DNA of 13,792 bases from JARRNJ01 sp037385045 (lineage in GTDB: Bacteria > Pseudomonadota > Gammaproteobacteria > JASBUN01): the NCBI GenBank assembly GCA_037385045.1, contig JARRNJ010000069.1, positions 1 to 13,792 on the forward strand, given 5' to 3'. Position 1 is the stretch's first letter. The number at the start of each line of letters is the position of its first letter. This document shows, piece by piece, positions 1-6,248 of this stretch. Position numbers and translations under genes: made by a program. The notes beneath the pieces were generated by a model, which did no database searches, had not been told where the DNA came from, and saw only the letters and a program-made list of their open reading frames with translations.

Positions 1-668
1 TGGGTGATGAACACGATGGTGACGTCGATGTTCTTCCAGATCTCCATCAGGTAGGTCTGCATGCGCGCCCGGGTCTGCGCGTCGAGGGCCCCGAACGGCT
101 CGTCCATGAGCAGGATGCGCGGCTGGTTGGCGAGCGCCCGCGCGATGGCCACCCGCTGCTTCATGCCGCCGGAGAGCTGGTGCGGATAGGCGTTGGCGAA
201 CTTGGACAACCCGACCAGGTCGATCCACTGCAGCGCGTCGGCCTCGGGGATTCCCCCGCGGCCGGACACCTCCAACCCGAACATCACGTTCTTCTTTACC
301 GTCAGCCAGGGGAACAGCGTGTAGCCCTGAAACACCATGCCGCGGTCGGGCCCCGGGCCGACCACCGGCCGGCCTTCGAGCATGACGCGGCCCGCGCTGT
401 GGCTCTCCAGTCCGGCGAGGATGCGGATCAGCGTCGACTTGCCGCAGCCCGACGGGCCGATGACGCAGACGAATTCGCGCCGGTGCACCTGGAAGCTGAC
501 GTCGCGCAGGGCGGTGACGCTGCCCTGGGGCGTCTCGAACTGCTTGCCCAATTCCTGCACGTCGAGAATCAGCGGCCGCTGCTTGAGGCGCGTGAAGCGA
601 TCGCGCACGGCGTCGGACTGATCGAGGTAGCTCGGCAGTTCGATATGGGTCTGCATCATGTTCATCAT
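1..668 (-). CDS. ABC transporter ATPase, NitT/TauT type (partial, 3' end outside window)
   Basis: Cytoplasmic ATPase that would power the importer whose binding protein and permease are encoded just upstream. About 222 residues are visible: Walker A GPSGCGKST at residues 71-79, Q-loop Gln114, signature LSGGMKQ from 165, Walker B ILLMDEP at 185-191 and a D-loop. The window edge falls in the His codon of the conserved switch region, so the C-terminal part lies to the left. An AGGG-GGAGG-like ribosome site sits 4-5 bases before ATG 668. Further ATGs at 665, 659 and 656 are possible, but 668 starts 19 bases after the permease stop. Compared with TauB/SsuB it has about 30 extra N-terminal residues before the first beta strand. 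It is the third gene of the operon led by the binding protein at 2673. Family assignment is certain; the substrate is inferred from its partners. Confidence 0.95.
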   Translation of the reverse strand, partial: MMNMMQTHIELPSYLDQSDAVRDRFTRLKQRPLILDVQELGKQFETPQGSVTALRDVSFQVHRREFVCVIGPSGCGKSTLIRILAGLESHSAGRVMLEGRPVVGPGPDRGMVFQGYTLFPWLTVKKNVMFGLEVSGRGGIPEADALQWIDLVGLSKFANAYPHQLSGGMKQRVAIARALANQPRILLMDEPFGALDAQTRARMQTYLMEIWKNIDVTIVFIT

Positions 669-687
669 CGCGCCTCCCTTTGCGCGG

Positions 688-1650
688 TCAGGCACTGGCG
701 GTGCGCTGCCAGGGGAAGATGCGCCGCCCCAGCCACGCCAGCACCAGGTCCGTGGACAGGCCGATGATGCCGATCATGATGATGGCGGCGTAAACATTGG
801 GAAAATTCTTGTAACGGGCCTGCTGGGTGATGAACCAGGTGATGCCGGAGCTGGCGCCGATCAGTTCGGCGACGATCAGGTAGGTCCAGGCCCAGCCGAG
901 CAGGATGCGCATGTCCTTGTAGAGATCGGTGATGACGCCCGGGATCACCACCCGGAACAGCAGGGAGGTGCGCTTGGCGCCCAGGGTCATGGCTGCCTCC
1001 AGCAGCGACGGATCGAGCTTGCGGGTGGTGTTGGCCACCACCAGCACCTGCTGGAAGAAGGTGCCGATGAAAATGATCGCCACCTTCGGCGCCTCGTTGA
1101 TACCGAGTATGGCCACCGCCAGCGCGCCGAAGGCCGGCGCCGGCAGATAGCGGAAGAATTCGATGAACGGTTCGTGCAGCCGCGACAGGGCGTCGTAGGT
1201 ACCGGCCAGGATCCCCAGCGGCACGCCGAACAGCGAGGAGAGGAAGAATCCCAGCGCAATGACCGAGATGCTGTGCCCGAGGCTCTGGTACAGCCACTTT
1301 TCGCCCGGGCGCCTGGGCTCGGTGGTGAACGCCGTGTACATGGCCTTGGCCACCTGGTGCGGCGCCGGCAGGTAGATCGGGTTCGCCGGCACGCCGCGGG
1401 GCACGGCCTCATGCTTGGCCTCGACTTTCTTCGTCTCGCGCTCGAACACGCCGTGGTCGATCAGCATGCCCTTGCGGAAGTACGACACGGCGCCCGGATC
1501 GGTAACCTTGACCATGGGGTGCCAGACGAACGGCACGTAACTGACCAGCGACCAGATCACCAGCGGAATGACGAAGCTCATGACCCCCAGCACCAGGCGG
1601 CGCCGGGGCGCCAGTTCCTTGCGCACTGCGAACCAGTGGTGGGTGGACAT
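688..1650 (-). CDS. ABC transporter permease, urea/guanidine carboxylase-region type
   Basis: Inner-membrane permease of 320 residues that forms the channel of the importer. One hydrophobic segment at about 20-42 is followed by an unusual 75-residue extracytoplasmic insert (about 43-118), which ordinary TauC/SsuC proteins lack. The standard BPD_transp_1 core follows, with the EAA loop near 218-238 (LEAAMTLGAKR, then Gly) and a final helix ending in FPWQR. From memory of the family, the insert, the FFRYLPAPAFGALAVAILG stretch and the NTTRKLDPSLLEAA loop resemble the permease found next to urea (guanidine) carboxylase genes. This needs a database search. It starts 42 bases after the binding-protein stop with a GCGGAG ribosome site, and its stop lies 19 bases before the ATPase start, so the three genes form one operon. 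Confidence 0.93.
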   Translation of the reverse strand: MSTHHWFAVRKELAPRRRLVLGVMSFVIPLVIWSLVSYVPFVWHPMVKVTDPGAVSYFRKGMLIDHGVFERETKKVEAKHEAVPRGVPANPIYLPAPHQVAKAMYTAFTTEPRRPGEKWLYQSLGHSISVIALGFFLSSLFGVPLGILAGTYDALSRLHEPFIEFFRYLPAPAFGALAVAILGINEAPKVAIIFIGTFFQQVLVVANTTRKLDPSLLEAAMTLGAKRTSLLFRVVIPGVITDLYKDMRILLGWAWTYLIVAELIGASSGITWFITQQARYKNFPNVYAAIIMIGIIGLSTDLVLAWLGRRIFPWQRTASA

Positions 1651-1692
1651 GAACTTCGACTCCGCTGGGATGATCCGGCCGCCGGTGTACGG

Positions 1693-2673
1693 CTACATGG
1701 CGTTGGTGAGGGAACCGTCGATGTAGGAATCGATGTCCTGGTGCTGCTTGTAGACCTTGTTCTTGACGTTGAAGTCGTCGACGATCTTCGACGAGCCGTA
1801 CAAGGAGCCGAAACCCGGGCCCTTCTTGTAGAACTTCTGCGCCTCTTTCAGTGTCAGGATCTTGGTGCCGTCGACGAACGATTCGTATTCCTTCGGCGTC
1901 ACACCGACCCGGGCGGCCATGATGCGGATGGCGTCCGGGCGGGTCTTCGGGTCGTGGATGTACTTGACCACCCGGTACCACACCTTCACCACCTTGGCCC
2001 ACTGCGCCCGGTGCTCCGCCAGGCTCTGCGGGGAGACGGCGAGCACGTCGTAGATCAGGCCCGGTTCGTCGGCGCTGGTGTAAATCGGCTTGGAGCCCGG
2101 CACCAGTTTCAGCGCCATGCCCGAGTTGGGCTGCCAGGCGGCGATGGCGGACACCTGGCCGGAGGCGAGCACCTGCGGCGTCTCGTTGGTCGGCACGTTG
2201 ACCAGCTGCACGTCGGACTCCTTCATGCCGGCCTTCTTCAGGCCGTTGAGCAGCAGCAGATGATCCACGAAGCCGATCTCGACGCCGATCTTCTTGCCCT
2301 TGAGATCCTTCAGCGAGTTCACGCCGGGCTCGCCGATGACCATGTCGTTGCCGTTGGAGTAGTCGTTGATGATGATCATCACGCTCTTGGCGCCGGTGGC
2401 GCCGGTGACCAGCGCATCGCCGTTGGTCATGGCCACGGCGTCGAGTTTGCCGGCGGCGAAGGCGTCCATGGAGGCGACGTAGTCGAACCATTGAAACTTG
2501 ACGTCGACCCCGGCCTCCTTGAACCAGTGCTTCTCGATCGCCACCTGCCAGGCGACCCAGCCCGGCCAGTCGCTGTACCCGATGGTCAGCGGCGCGGCCA
2601 CGGCCTGCGCCGACAGCCCCAGCATCATTGCGGCAAACAGCGATCCAATCGCTTTCCTGAAACCCGTTCTCAT
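1693..2673 (-). CDS. Periplasmic substrate-binding protein, NMT1/TauA-like, urea/guanidine carboxylase-region type
   Basis: Periplasmic receptor for the importer; 326 residues. A Sec signal peptide is clear: basic N-terminus (MRTGFRK), hydrophobic core to about 22, and an Ala-rich cleavage region ending AVAA at about 24-27. The mature protein starts with LTIGYSDWPGW and has the paired lobes of type-II binding proteins (DLKGKKIGVE near 125, VPTNETPQVLASG near 165). YSDWPGWVAW, TNGDALVTGATG, DYSNGND and GSSKIVDDFNVKN match my memory of the binding proteins encoded beside urea/guanidine carboxylase (NCBIfam 'urea carboxylase region' type). ATG 2673 has a strong GAGAGGGG ribosome site 6-7 bases upstream. 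It is the first gene of the operon, behind a sigma-54 promoter at 2724-2739. The ligand is inferred to be a small nitrogen compound such as guanidine or a urea derivative. Confidence 0.93.
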   Translation of the reverse strand: MRTGFRKAIGSLFAAMMLGLSAQAVAAPLTIGYSDWPGWVAWQVAIEKHWFKEAGVDVKFQWFDYVASMDAFAAGKLDAVAMTNGDALVTGATGAKSVMIIINDYSNGNDMVIGEPGVNSLKDLKGKKIGVEIGFVDHLLLLNGLKKAGMKESDVQLVNVPTNETPQVLASGQVSAIAAWQPNSGMALKLVPGSKPIYTSADEPGLIYDVLAVSPQSLAEHRAQWAKVVKVWYRVVKYIHDPKTRPDAIRIMAARVGVTPKEYESFVDGTKILTLKEAQKFYKKGPGFGSLYGSSKIVDDFNVKNKVYKQHQDIDSYIDGSLTNAM

Positions 2674-2689
2674 GGCTAGCCCCTCTCAA

Positions 2690-2717
2690 GTAATACGAAA
2701 AACGTTTTCCGTATTAC
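2690..2717. promoter_or_regulatory. 28-bp palindromic operator candidate over the predicted start site
   Basis: The arms GTAATACG (2690-2697) and CGTATTAC (2710-2717) flank a symmetric AAAACGTTTT (2699-2708). Only the pair 2698/2709 breaks the symmetry. It is strikingly AT-rich in a GC-rich region. The A-tract/CG/T-tract centre is like operators of LacI-family repressors (compare PurR and cre sites), but the binding protein is unknown. With the sigma-54 promoter at 2724-2739, transcription should start near 2713. The transcript would therefore lack part of one arm, which favours a DNA-binding site over an RNA hairpin. The site ends 16 bases before the ATG of the binding-protein gene. Confidence 0.7.
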
Positions 2718-2723
2718 CGGCAG

Positions 2724-2739
2724 TGCAACCCACGTGCCA
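2724..2739 (-). promoter_or_regulatory. Sigma-54 (-24/-12) promoter for the binding-protein operon
   Basis: On the minus strand the bases read TGGCACG, four bases (TGGG), then TTGCA. This is an exact match to the TGGCACG-N4-TTGCA consensus of RpoN promoters, with correct spacing between the GG and GC elements. The predicted start is near 2713, about 40 bases before the ATG at 2673. Sigma-54 promoters require an enhancer-binding activator, and an NtrC-like site lies upstream at 2826-2842. Confidence 0.88.
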
Positions 2740-2825
2740 CATGCGCCGCGCAGCCGTAATCAACATGCTTTCAATGAGTTGTGCAGAGCGGCCGGTGGCC
2801 GGGCCGAAACCCGGCACAGCCGCGC

Positions 2826-2842
2826 TGCACAATCGCCGTGCA
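2826..2842. promoter_or_regulatory. NtrC-type enhancer site
   Basis: The half-sites TGCAC and GTGCA are perfect and separated by seven bases, the arrangement of the NtrC consensus (TGCACC-N5-GGTGCA). Only the inner C/G pair differs. The centre is about 121 bp upstream of the predicted sigma-54 start, a normal distance for NtrC. A lone extra half-site lies at 2781-2785. Assignment to NtrC, rather than another activator, is by motif only. Confidence 0.7.
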
Positions 2843-2908
2843 CGATCTGGCGCCGGCGTACGCTGTTGGGGCATCGAGGCACCCTGTCCCGCGCCGCCCC
2901 GTGGACGC

Positions 2909-2914
2909 TATAAT
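2909..2914 (+). promoter_or_regulatory. -10 box (TATAAT) for the M16 peptidase gene
   Basis: A perfect TATAAT lies 33 bases before ATG 2947 on the plus strand. The start site would be near 2920, giving a leader of about 26 bases. No good -35 element is seen at 17-18 bp spacing (the bases around 2885-2891 are only weakly similar), so housekeeping-type expression is plausible but unproven. Confidence 0.55.
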
Positions 2915-2946
2915 CGCAACCGCCTGCCGCCGCGCGCCTGAAACCC

Positions 2947-4167
2947 ATGCCCCGCACTTCCGTCCTGCCCAACGGCGTACACCTGGTCACCGACTCCCGC
3001 CCCGGCGGTCACAGCGCCGCCCTGGGACTGTGGCTGGTCAACGGCACCCGCCACCAACAACCGGGCGAATCCGGCTACGCCCACCTGCTCGAGCACCTGC
3101 TGTTCAAGGACACCGCCCACCGCAGTGCGCTGGAGCTGGCACAGCGGTTCGACGCCATGGGCGGGCAGATCAACGCCCACACCGGCCGCGAGCTCACGGC
3201 GATTCACGGGCTGGTGCCGCAGCACCATTTGAATGAGCTGCTGGCGCTGTTTCAGGAGCTGCTGCTGGAGCCCGCCTTCGACGACCATGACCTGGCCGCC
3301 GAGCGGGAAGTGGTGTTCCAGGAAATGGCCATGGTCGAGGACACGCCCGACGAGGCCGCCGAGGACTTCGCCGTCGAGCAGGTGTGGCCCGGCCACCCCC
3401 TGGGGCTGCCGATCCTGGGCGAACGGGCGACGCTGGAAGCGGCCACGGCCCGCGGCGTGCACGCGTATCTGCGGCGCCAGCTGCAGGGCGGGCGTCTATG
3501 GGTGGTGGCCGTTGGCGCGGTGGACCACGATGAGCTGGCCGCCGGCTGTGAAGCATTGAGGCGACTGCCGACGGGCGGTGCGCCTGCAGTGCCTCCGCCC
3601 GCGTTCACCGCCTTTCAACGTCACGTCGCCAGGGACGGCAGCCAGACCCAGTTGCAGTGGCTGATGCCGGTGCCGGGATTCGCCGACGCTGGGCGGATCG
3701 CCCGAACCGTGGCCGATGCCCTGCTCGGCGGCGGCTACTCGTCACGGCTGTTTCAGGAACTGCGCGAGCGCCGGGGGCTGGTGTACGACGTGCACACGCG
3801 GCTGGAACTGTACGCCGACACCGGCCTGTGGCTGATTCAGACCGCGTGCGAGCCGCGGCAGGCCGACGCGTGCCGCAAGGCCACCGAAGCAGTGCTCGCA
3901 ACCATGATCGAGGCAGGCCCGGACGCCGCCGAGCTGGAGCACGTGCGTGAGCATATCGGCGCCGGGCTGGTGCTGGAGCGCGACGACCCGGAGGCCCACG
4001 CCGAACGCCTGGCCCGGGAAAGCATTTATCTCGGACGGGTGCCCGACCTGGAAGAGCACCTCGGGCAACTACAGGAGGTCGGCGCCGGGGATGTGCGCCG
4101 GGCCCTGGCCGAGGCCTGGAGCCGGCGGGCCCACCTGGCCTGGGGGCCGGAGCCGCAGCGGCGCTGA
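2947..4167 (+). CDS. M16 family zinc metallopeptidase
   Basis: A 406-residue protein of the M16B (mitochondrial-processing-peptidase-like) group. The inverted zinc motif HxxEH is HLLEH at residues 46-50. The third ligand Glu lies in the FQEMAMVED stretch near 126, the expected distance downstream. The second, non-catalytic domain has the usual LRERRGLVYDVHT motif near 275-290, with the Arg-Tyr pair typical of the C-terminal half. No signal peptide is seen, so a cytoplasmic location is likely, although relatives act on peptides in various compartments. Length is normal for single-chain bacterial members. ATG 2947 has no clear ribosome site; a TATAAT box lies 33 bases upstream. It is alone on the plus strand, divergent from the ABC operon and convergent with the second ATPase gene (11-bp gap), so a functional link to the neighbours is not shown. 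Confidence 0.93.
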   Translation: MPRTSVLPNGVHLVTDSRPGGHSAALGLWLVNGTRHQQPGESGYAHLLEHLLFKDTAHRSALELAQRFDAMGGQINAHTGRELTAIHGLVPQHHLNELLALFQELLLEPAFDDHDLAAEREVVFQEMAMVEDTPDEAAEDFAVEQVWPGHPLGLPILGERATLEAATARGVHAYLRRQLQGGRLWVVAVGAVDHDELAAGCEALRRLPTGGAPAVPPPAFTAFQRHVARDGSQTQLQWLMPVPGFADAGRIARTVADALLGGGYSSRLFQELRERRGLVYDVHTRLELYADTGLWLIQTACEPRQADACRKATEAVLATMIEAGPDAAELEHVREHIGAGLVLERDDPEAHAERLARESIYLGRVPDLEEHLGQLQEVGAGDVRRALAEAWSRRAHLAWGPEPQRR

Positions 4168-4196
4168 GCCGCCGCGCGTCATGCGCCGGCGGCGGC
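4168..4196. terminator. Hairpin across the convergent stops (weak terminator candidate)
   Basis: The stem GCCGCCGC (4168-4175) pairs perfectly with GCGGCGGC (4189-4196) across a 13-base loop. It begins directly after the peptidase stop and includes the last codons of the ATPase gene on the other strand. No T-run follows on either strand, so intrinsic termination is uncertain. Confidence 0.3.
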
Positions 4197-5033
4197 CTGC
4201 CTGCGCCCGGTGAGGCGCTGCAGCTTGTCGAGGTCGGTCTGCACACCGGAGGTCTGGCGGATCCGATCGAGAATCACCTTCTTCAGCTCCAGGAACTCGG
4301 GCGCCATCTTCAGGTCCTGGTGCCGCTCCAGCGGACCCGGCAGCGGCACGTCGTAAATGCTGTCGATACGGCCCGGATCGGGCGCCAGCACCACCACCCG
4401 GTCAGCGAGATAGATGGCTTCTTCCACGTCGTGGGTGACGAACACGATGGTGCTCTTCTCCACCTCGAACAGGTGCAGCAGGAGGTCGTGCATCACCTCG
4501 CGGGTCTGGGCGTCCAGGGCGCCGAACGGCTCGTCCATCAACAGCACCTCGGGTTTCGACATCAGCGCCCGCGCGATGGCCACCCGCTGGCGCATGCCGC
4601 CGGAGAGCTGGTTGGGATGACTGTCCTTGACCGTGTCCAGGCCCATCAGCTCCAGCAATACGTAGGAACGGTCGACCGCCGACGCCACGTCGCTCAGCGA
4701 ATCGTTGCGGGTGTGTTCCTTGAGCTGGCGGCTGAAGCGGATGTTCTCGATCACCGACAGCCACGGGTACAGGCTGTAGTCCTGGAACACCATGGCGCGG
4801 TTGCGGCCCGGGCCGCGGATGGGCGTGTCGTCCACCAGCACCTGGCCGCTGCTCATGGTCTCGAGGCCGCCGATGATGCGCAGCAAGGTCGATTTTCCGC
4901 AGCCCGAGGCGCCCACCAAGGCAACAAACTCGTTGTGCTGCACCGACAGGTCGATGTCGCGCAGGGCGTGGATGTGATGGTGCGTGGTGTGGAACACCTT
5001 GTTCACGGCTTGGATGCTGATTTTGGTATTCAT
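4179..5033 (-). CDS. ABC transporter ATPase, NitT/TauT type (second system)
   Basis: A 284-residue cytoplasmic ATPase that would drive the second importer. It is complete: Walker A GASGCGKST at 41-49, Q-loop Gln84, signature LSGGMRQ from 143, Walker B LLMDEP at 164-169, switch His201 in FVTHD. The domain ends near 230, and a 50-residue tail with charged helices follows, as in many TauB/SsuB relatives. ATG 5033 lies 7 bases after the permease stop; the ribosome site is poor, so coupling to the permease is likely. Its stop is 11 bases from the convergent peptidase stop. It is the last gene of the long minus-strand series and, with its permease, is served by the sigma-54 promoter at 6086-6101. 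Confidence 0.95.
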   Translation of the reverse strand: MNTKISIQAVNKVFHTTHHHIHALRDIDLSVQHNEFVALVGASGCGKSTLLRIIGGLETMSSGQVLVDDTPIRGPGRNRAMVFQDYSLYPWLSVIENIRFSRQLKEHTRNDSLSDVASAVDRSYVLLELMGLDTVKDSHPNQLSGGMRQRVAIARALMSKPEVLLMDEPFGALDAQTREVMHDLLLHLFEVEKSTIVFVTHDVEEAIYLADRVVVLAPDPGRIDSIYDVPLPGPLERHQDLKMAPEFLELKKVILDRIRQTSGVQTDLDKLQRLTGRRQAAAGA

Positions 5034-5040
5034 GGCCGGT

Positions 5041-5949
5041 TCACTTGTGGTAAAGCCAGGGGAAGGCGCGGCGGTGCAGCAGCCGGAACATCTGGTCCAT
5101 CGCCAGTCCGATCACGCCGATCATGAGAATGCCGACGAAGATCTTGTCGGTCTGCAGGAAGCGCTGCGCCTTGAGAATGGCGTAGCCCAGCCCCGAGTTG
5201 GCCGCCACCAGCTCGGCCACCACCAGGTAGGTCCAGGCCCAGCCCAACGTCACGCGCAAGGTGTCGACGATGGCCGGCATGGCGGACTTCAGCACCACCA
5301 GTTCCAGCAGCTCGCCGGCGCTGGCGCCCATGGTCTGGGCGGCCTCGATCTGCGCCATGGGCACCCGGCGGATGTCCTCGGAGACCATCAGCACCATCTG
5401 AAAGAAAGTGCCGATCCAGATGATGGTGATCTTGGAGCCCTCGCCGATGCCGACCCACAGCAGCACCAGGGGCACGAACGCCACCGCCGGGAGGTAGCGT
5501 GCGAACTCGACCATGGGCTCGAAGAACGCCTGCACCGGACGGTAGGTGCCGATGAACAGCGCCAGCGGCAGCGCCATCAGCGCGGAGATCAAAAAGCCGG
5601 CGCTGACCCGGAAGACGCTGATCCAGGTGTCGCCCAGCAGCCCGCCTTCCACGAACCAGGCATGCAGGCGCTTGACCACATCCAGCGGGCTGGGCAGAAA
5701 CACCTGGCTGAACATGCCGCTGGCGGCCACCCCACCCCAAATGGCCAGGAACAGCACGAAGCTGAACAGGGCGATGGCGACGTAGGTTCTCCGGTCCAGC
5801 TGGCCGCGGATGCTCCACAACGGCGGCCGGCGCGGCGGCGGCAGGGTCATGGCCGGTTGCGGCCGGGACGGGGCGGCCGCGGCCGGCGCGGCGGCGGCGT
5901 GGTCTTGCCCGCGAACCACCTTTTCAGCTTCTGGCATGGGTATGGACAT
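5041..5949 (-). CDS. ABC transporter permease, NitT/TauT type (second system)
   Basis: A 302-residue inner-membrane permease. The N-terminus is an unusual Ala/Pro-rich cytoplasmic tail of about 50 residues. The first helix is at about 57-80, followed by the BPD_transp_1 core with FARYLPAVAFVPLVLLWVGIG near 149-169 and the EAA loop near 202-225 (EAAQTMGAS). ATG 5949 is preferred over GTG 5955, because a GAGAGG ribosome site ends 5-6 bases before 5949. It follows a 300-bp gap with a sigma-54 promoter and sits 7 bases ahead of its ATPase. No binding-protein gene is adjacent; the likely partner is encoded about 7 kb upstream, at 12804 and beyond. Family certain, substrate unknown. Confidence 0.93.
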   Translation of the reverse strand: MSIPMPEAEKVVRGQDHAAAAPAAAAPSRPQPAMTLPPPRRPPLWSIRGQLDRRTYVAIALFSFVLFLAIWGGVAASGMFSQVFLPSPLDVVKRLHAWFVEGGLLGDTWISVFRVSAGFLISALMALPLALFIGTYRPVQAFFEPMVEFARYLPAVAFVPLVLLWVGIGEGSKITIIWIGTFFQMVLMVSEDIRRVPMAQIEAAQTMGASAGELLELVVLKSAMPAIVDTLRVTLGWAWTYLVVAELVAANSGLGYAILKAQRFLQTDKIFVGILMIGVIGLAMDQMFRLLHRRAFPWLYHK

Positions 5950-6085
5950 GGGCACCTCTCAGGAAAGATGGAAACCGCTGCGTGCGGTCGTCGTGGTGCA
6001 GCACCGAAACCGACCCGTGACCCCGGGGCACGGCGCCGGTCGCCGCTTGGCGGCAATGCAGTCGGCGGGCCCCCGTGCAACCCGC

Positions 6086-6101
6086 TGCAAGCGGCGTGCC
6101 A
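6086..6101 (-). promoter_or_regulatory. Sigma-54 (-24/-12) promoter for the second permease-ATPase pair
   Basis: On the minus strand the bases read TGGCACG, four bases (CCGC), then TTGCA, an exact match to the RpoN consensus with correct spacing. Transcription should begin near 6075, giving a leader of about 126 bases before ATG 5949. This is the second perfect sigma-54 promoter in the window, and both precede nitrate/taurine-type ABC genes, which supports shared nitrogen control. Confidence 0.87.
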
Positions 6102-6210
6102 CGGCCGCGAGCCACGAGCATGGCCGTGGCCGTGTCCGCCGCACGGCTGTCCGGACGGCGCCCGGACCGGGCCGGGCGGGTCGCCGCAGCGCCGGCCCAA
6201 TCGGCACCGG

Positions 6211-6227
6211 TGCACAACAATGAGGCA
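6211..6227 (-). promoter_or_regulatory. Weak NtrC-like upstream site
   Basis: The 17-mer has one perfect half-site (GTGCA) and one poor half (TGCCT in place of TGCAC), with an AT-rich seven-base centre. The centre is about 144 bp upstream of the predicted start at 6075, a suitable enhancer distance. It overlaps the symmetric GCACCGGTGC at 6204-6213, so another activator may use this stretch instead. Confidence 0.35.
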
Positions 6228-6248
6228 CACGCGGCACGGCACCGCCGT

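Larger units (their letters stand above)
2674..2946. promoter_or_regulatory. Divergent control region between the ABC operon and the M16 peptidase gene
   Basis: This 273-bp gap holds no gene. From right to left it contains a TATAAT box for the peptidase gene, an NtrC-like site, a sigma-54 promoter for the binding-protein operon and a 28-bp AT-rich palindrome, each listed separately. I looked for the conserved core of the ykkC/guanidine-I riboswitch (CTAGGGTTCCG-like) on the minus strand, because the transporter type would suggest it, and did not find it. Confidence 0.8.
5950..6248 (-). promoter_or_regulatory. Gap with sigma-54 promoter and structured leader ahead of the second permease
   Basis: No credible gene is seen in this 299-bp gap on either strand. 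It holds the sigma-54 promoter (6086-6101), a weak upstream activator site (6211-6227) and a palindrome GCACCGGTGC at 6204-6213. The predicted leader, from about 6075 to 5950, has three symmetric elements: a GCCGC/GCGGC hairpin at 6042-6054, a CCGTG...CACGG inverted repeat around CCCCGGGG at 6015-6033, and GGTGCAGCACC at 5995-6005. The CTGAGAGG just before the start codon is the ribosome site. Confidence 0.65.

Noticed and set aside
658..2679. A long open frame on the plus strand across the first ABC operon (and similar long plus-strand frames over 4320-6885 and 8769-10436)
   Set aside because: They lie antisense to genes with clear family motifs. Their composition is rich in His, Gln, Arg, Gly and Ala as expected for GC-rich antisense frames, and they match no family I recognise.
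2690..2717. Rho-independent terminator or leader hairpin
   Set aside because: Genes on both sides point away from it, so there is nothing to terminate. The predicted start lies inside it, so the RNA would not carry both full arms.
2674..2946. ykkC/guanidine-I riboswitch ahead of the urea/guanidine-type transporter
   Set aside because: I found no conserved core motif on the minus strand, and the predicted transcript leader from the sigma-54 start is only about 40 bases, too short for the aptamer.
5950..5975. CTGAGAGG before the second permease as part of a TPP riboswitch, which would fit an NMT1/THI5-like transporter
   Set aside because: The other conserved TPP elements are missing, and the start codon follows within six bases. 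The same kind of sequence serves as ribosome site for the first binding-protein gene.
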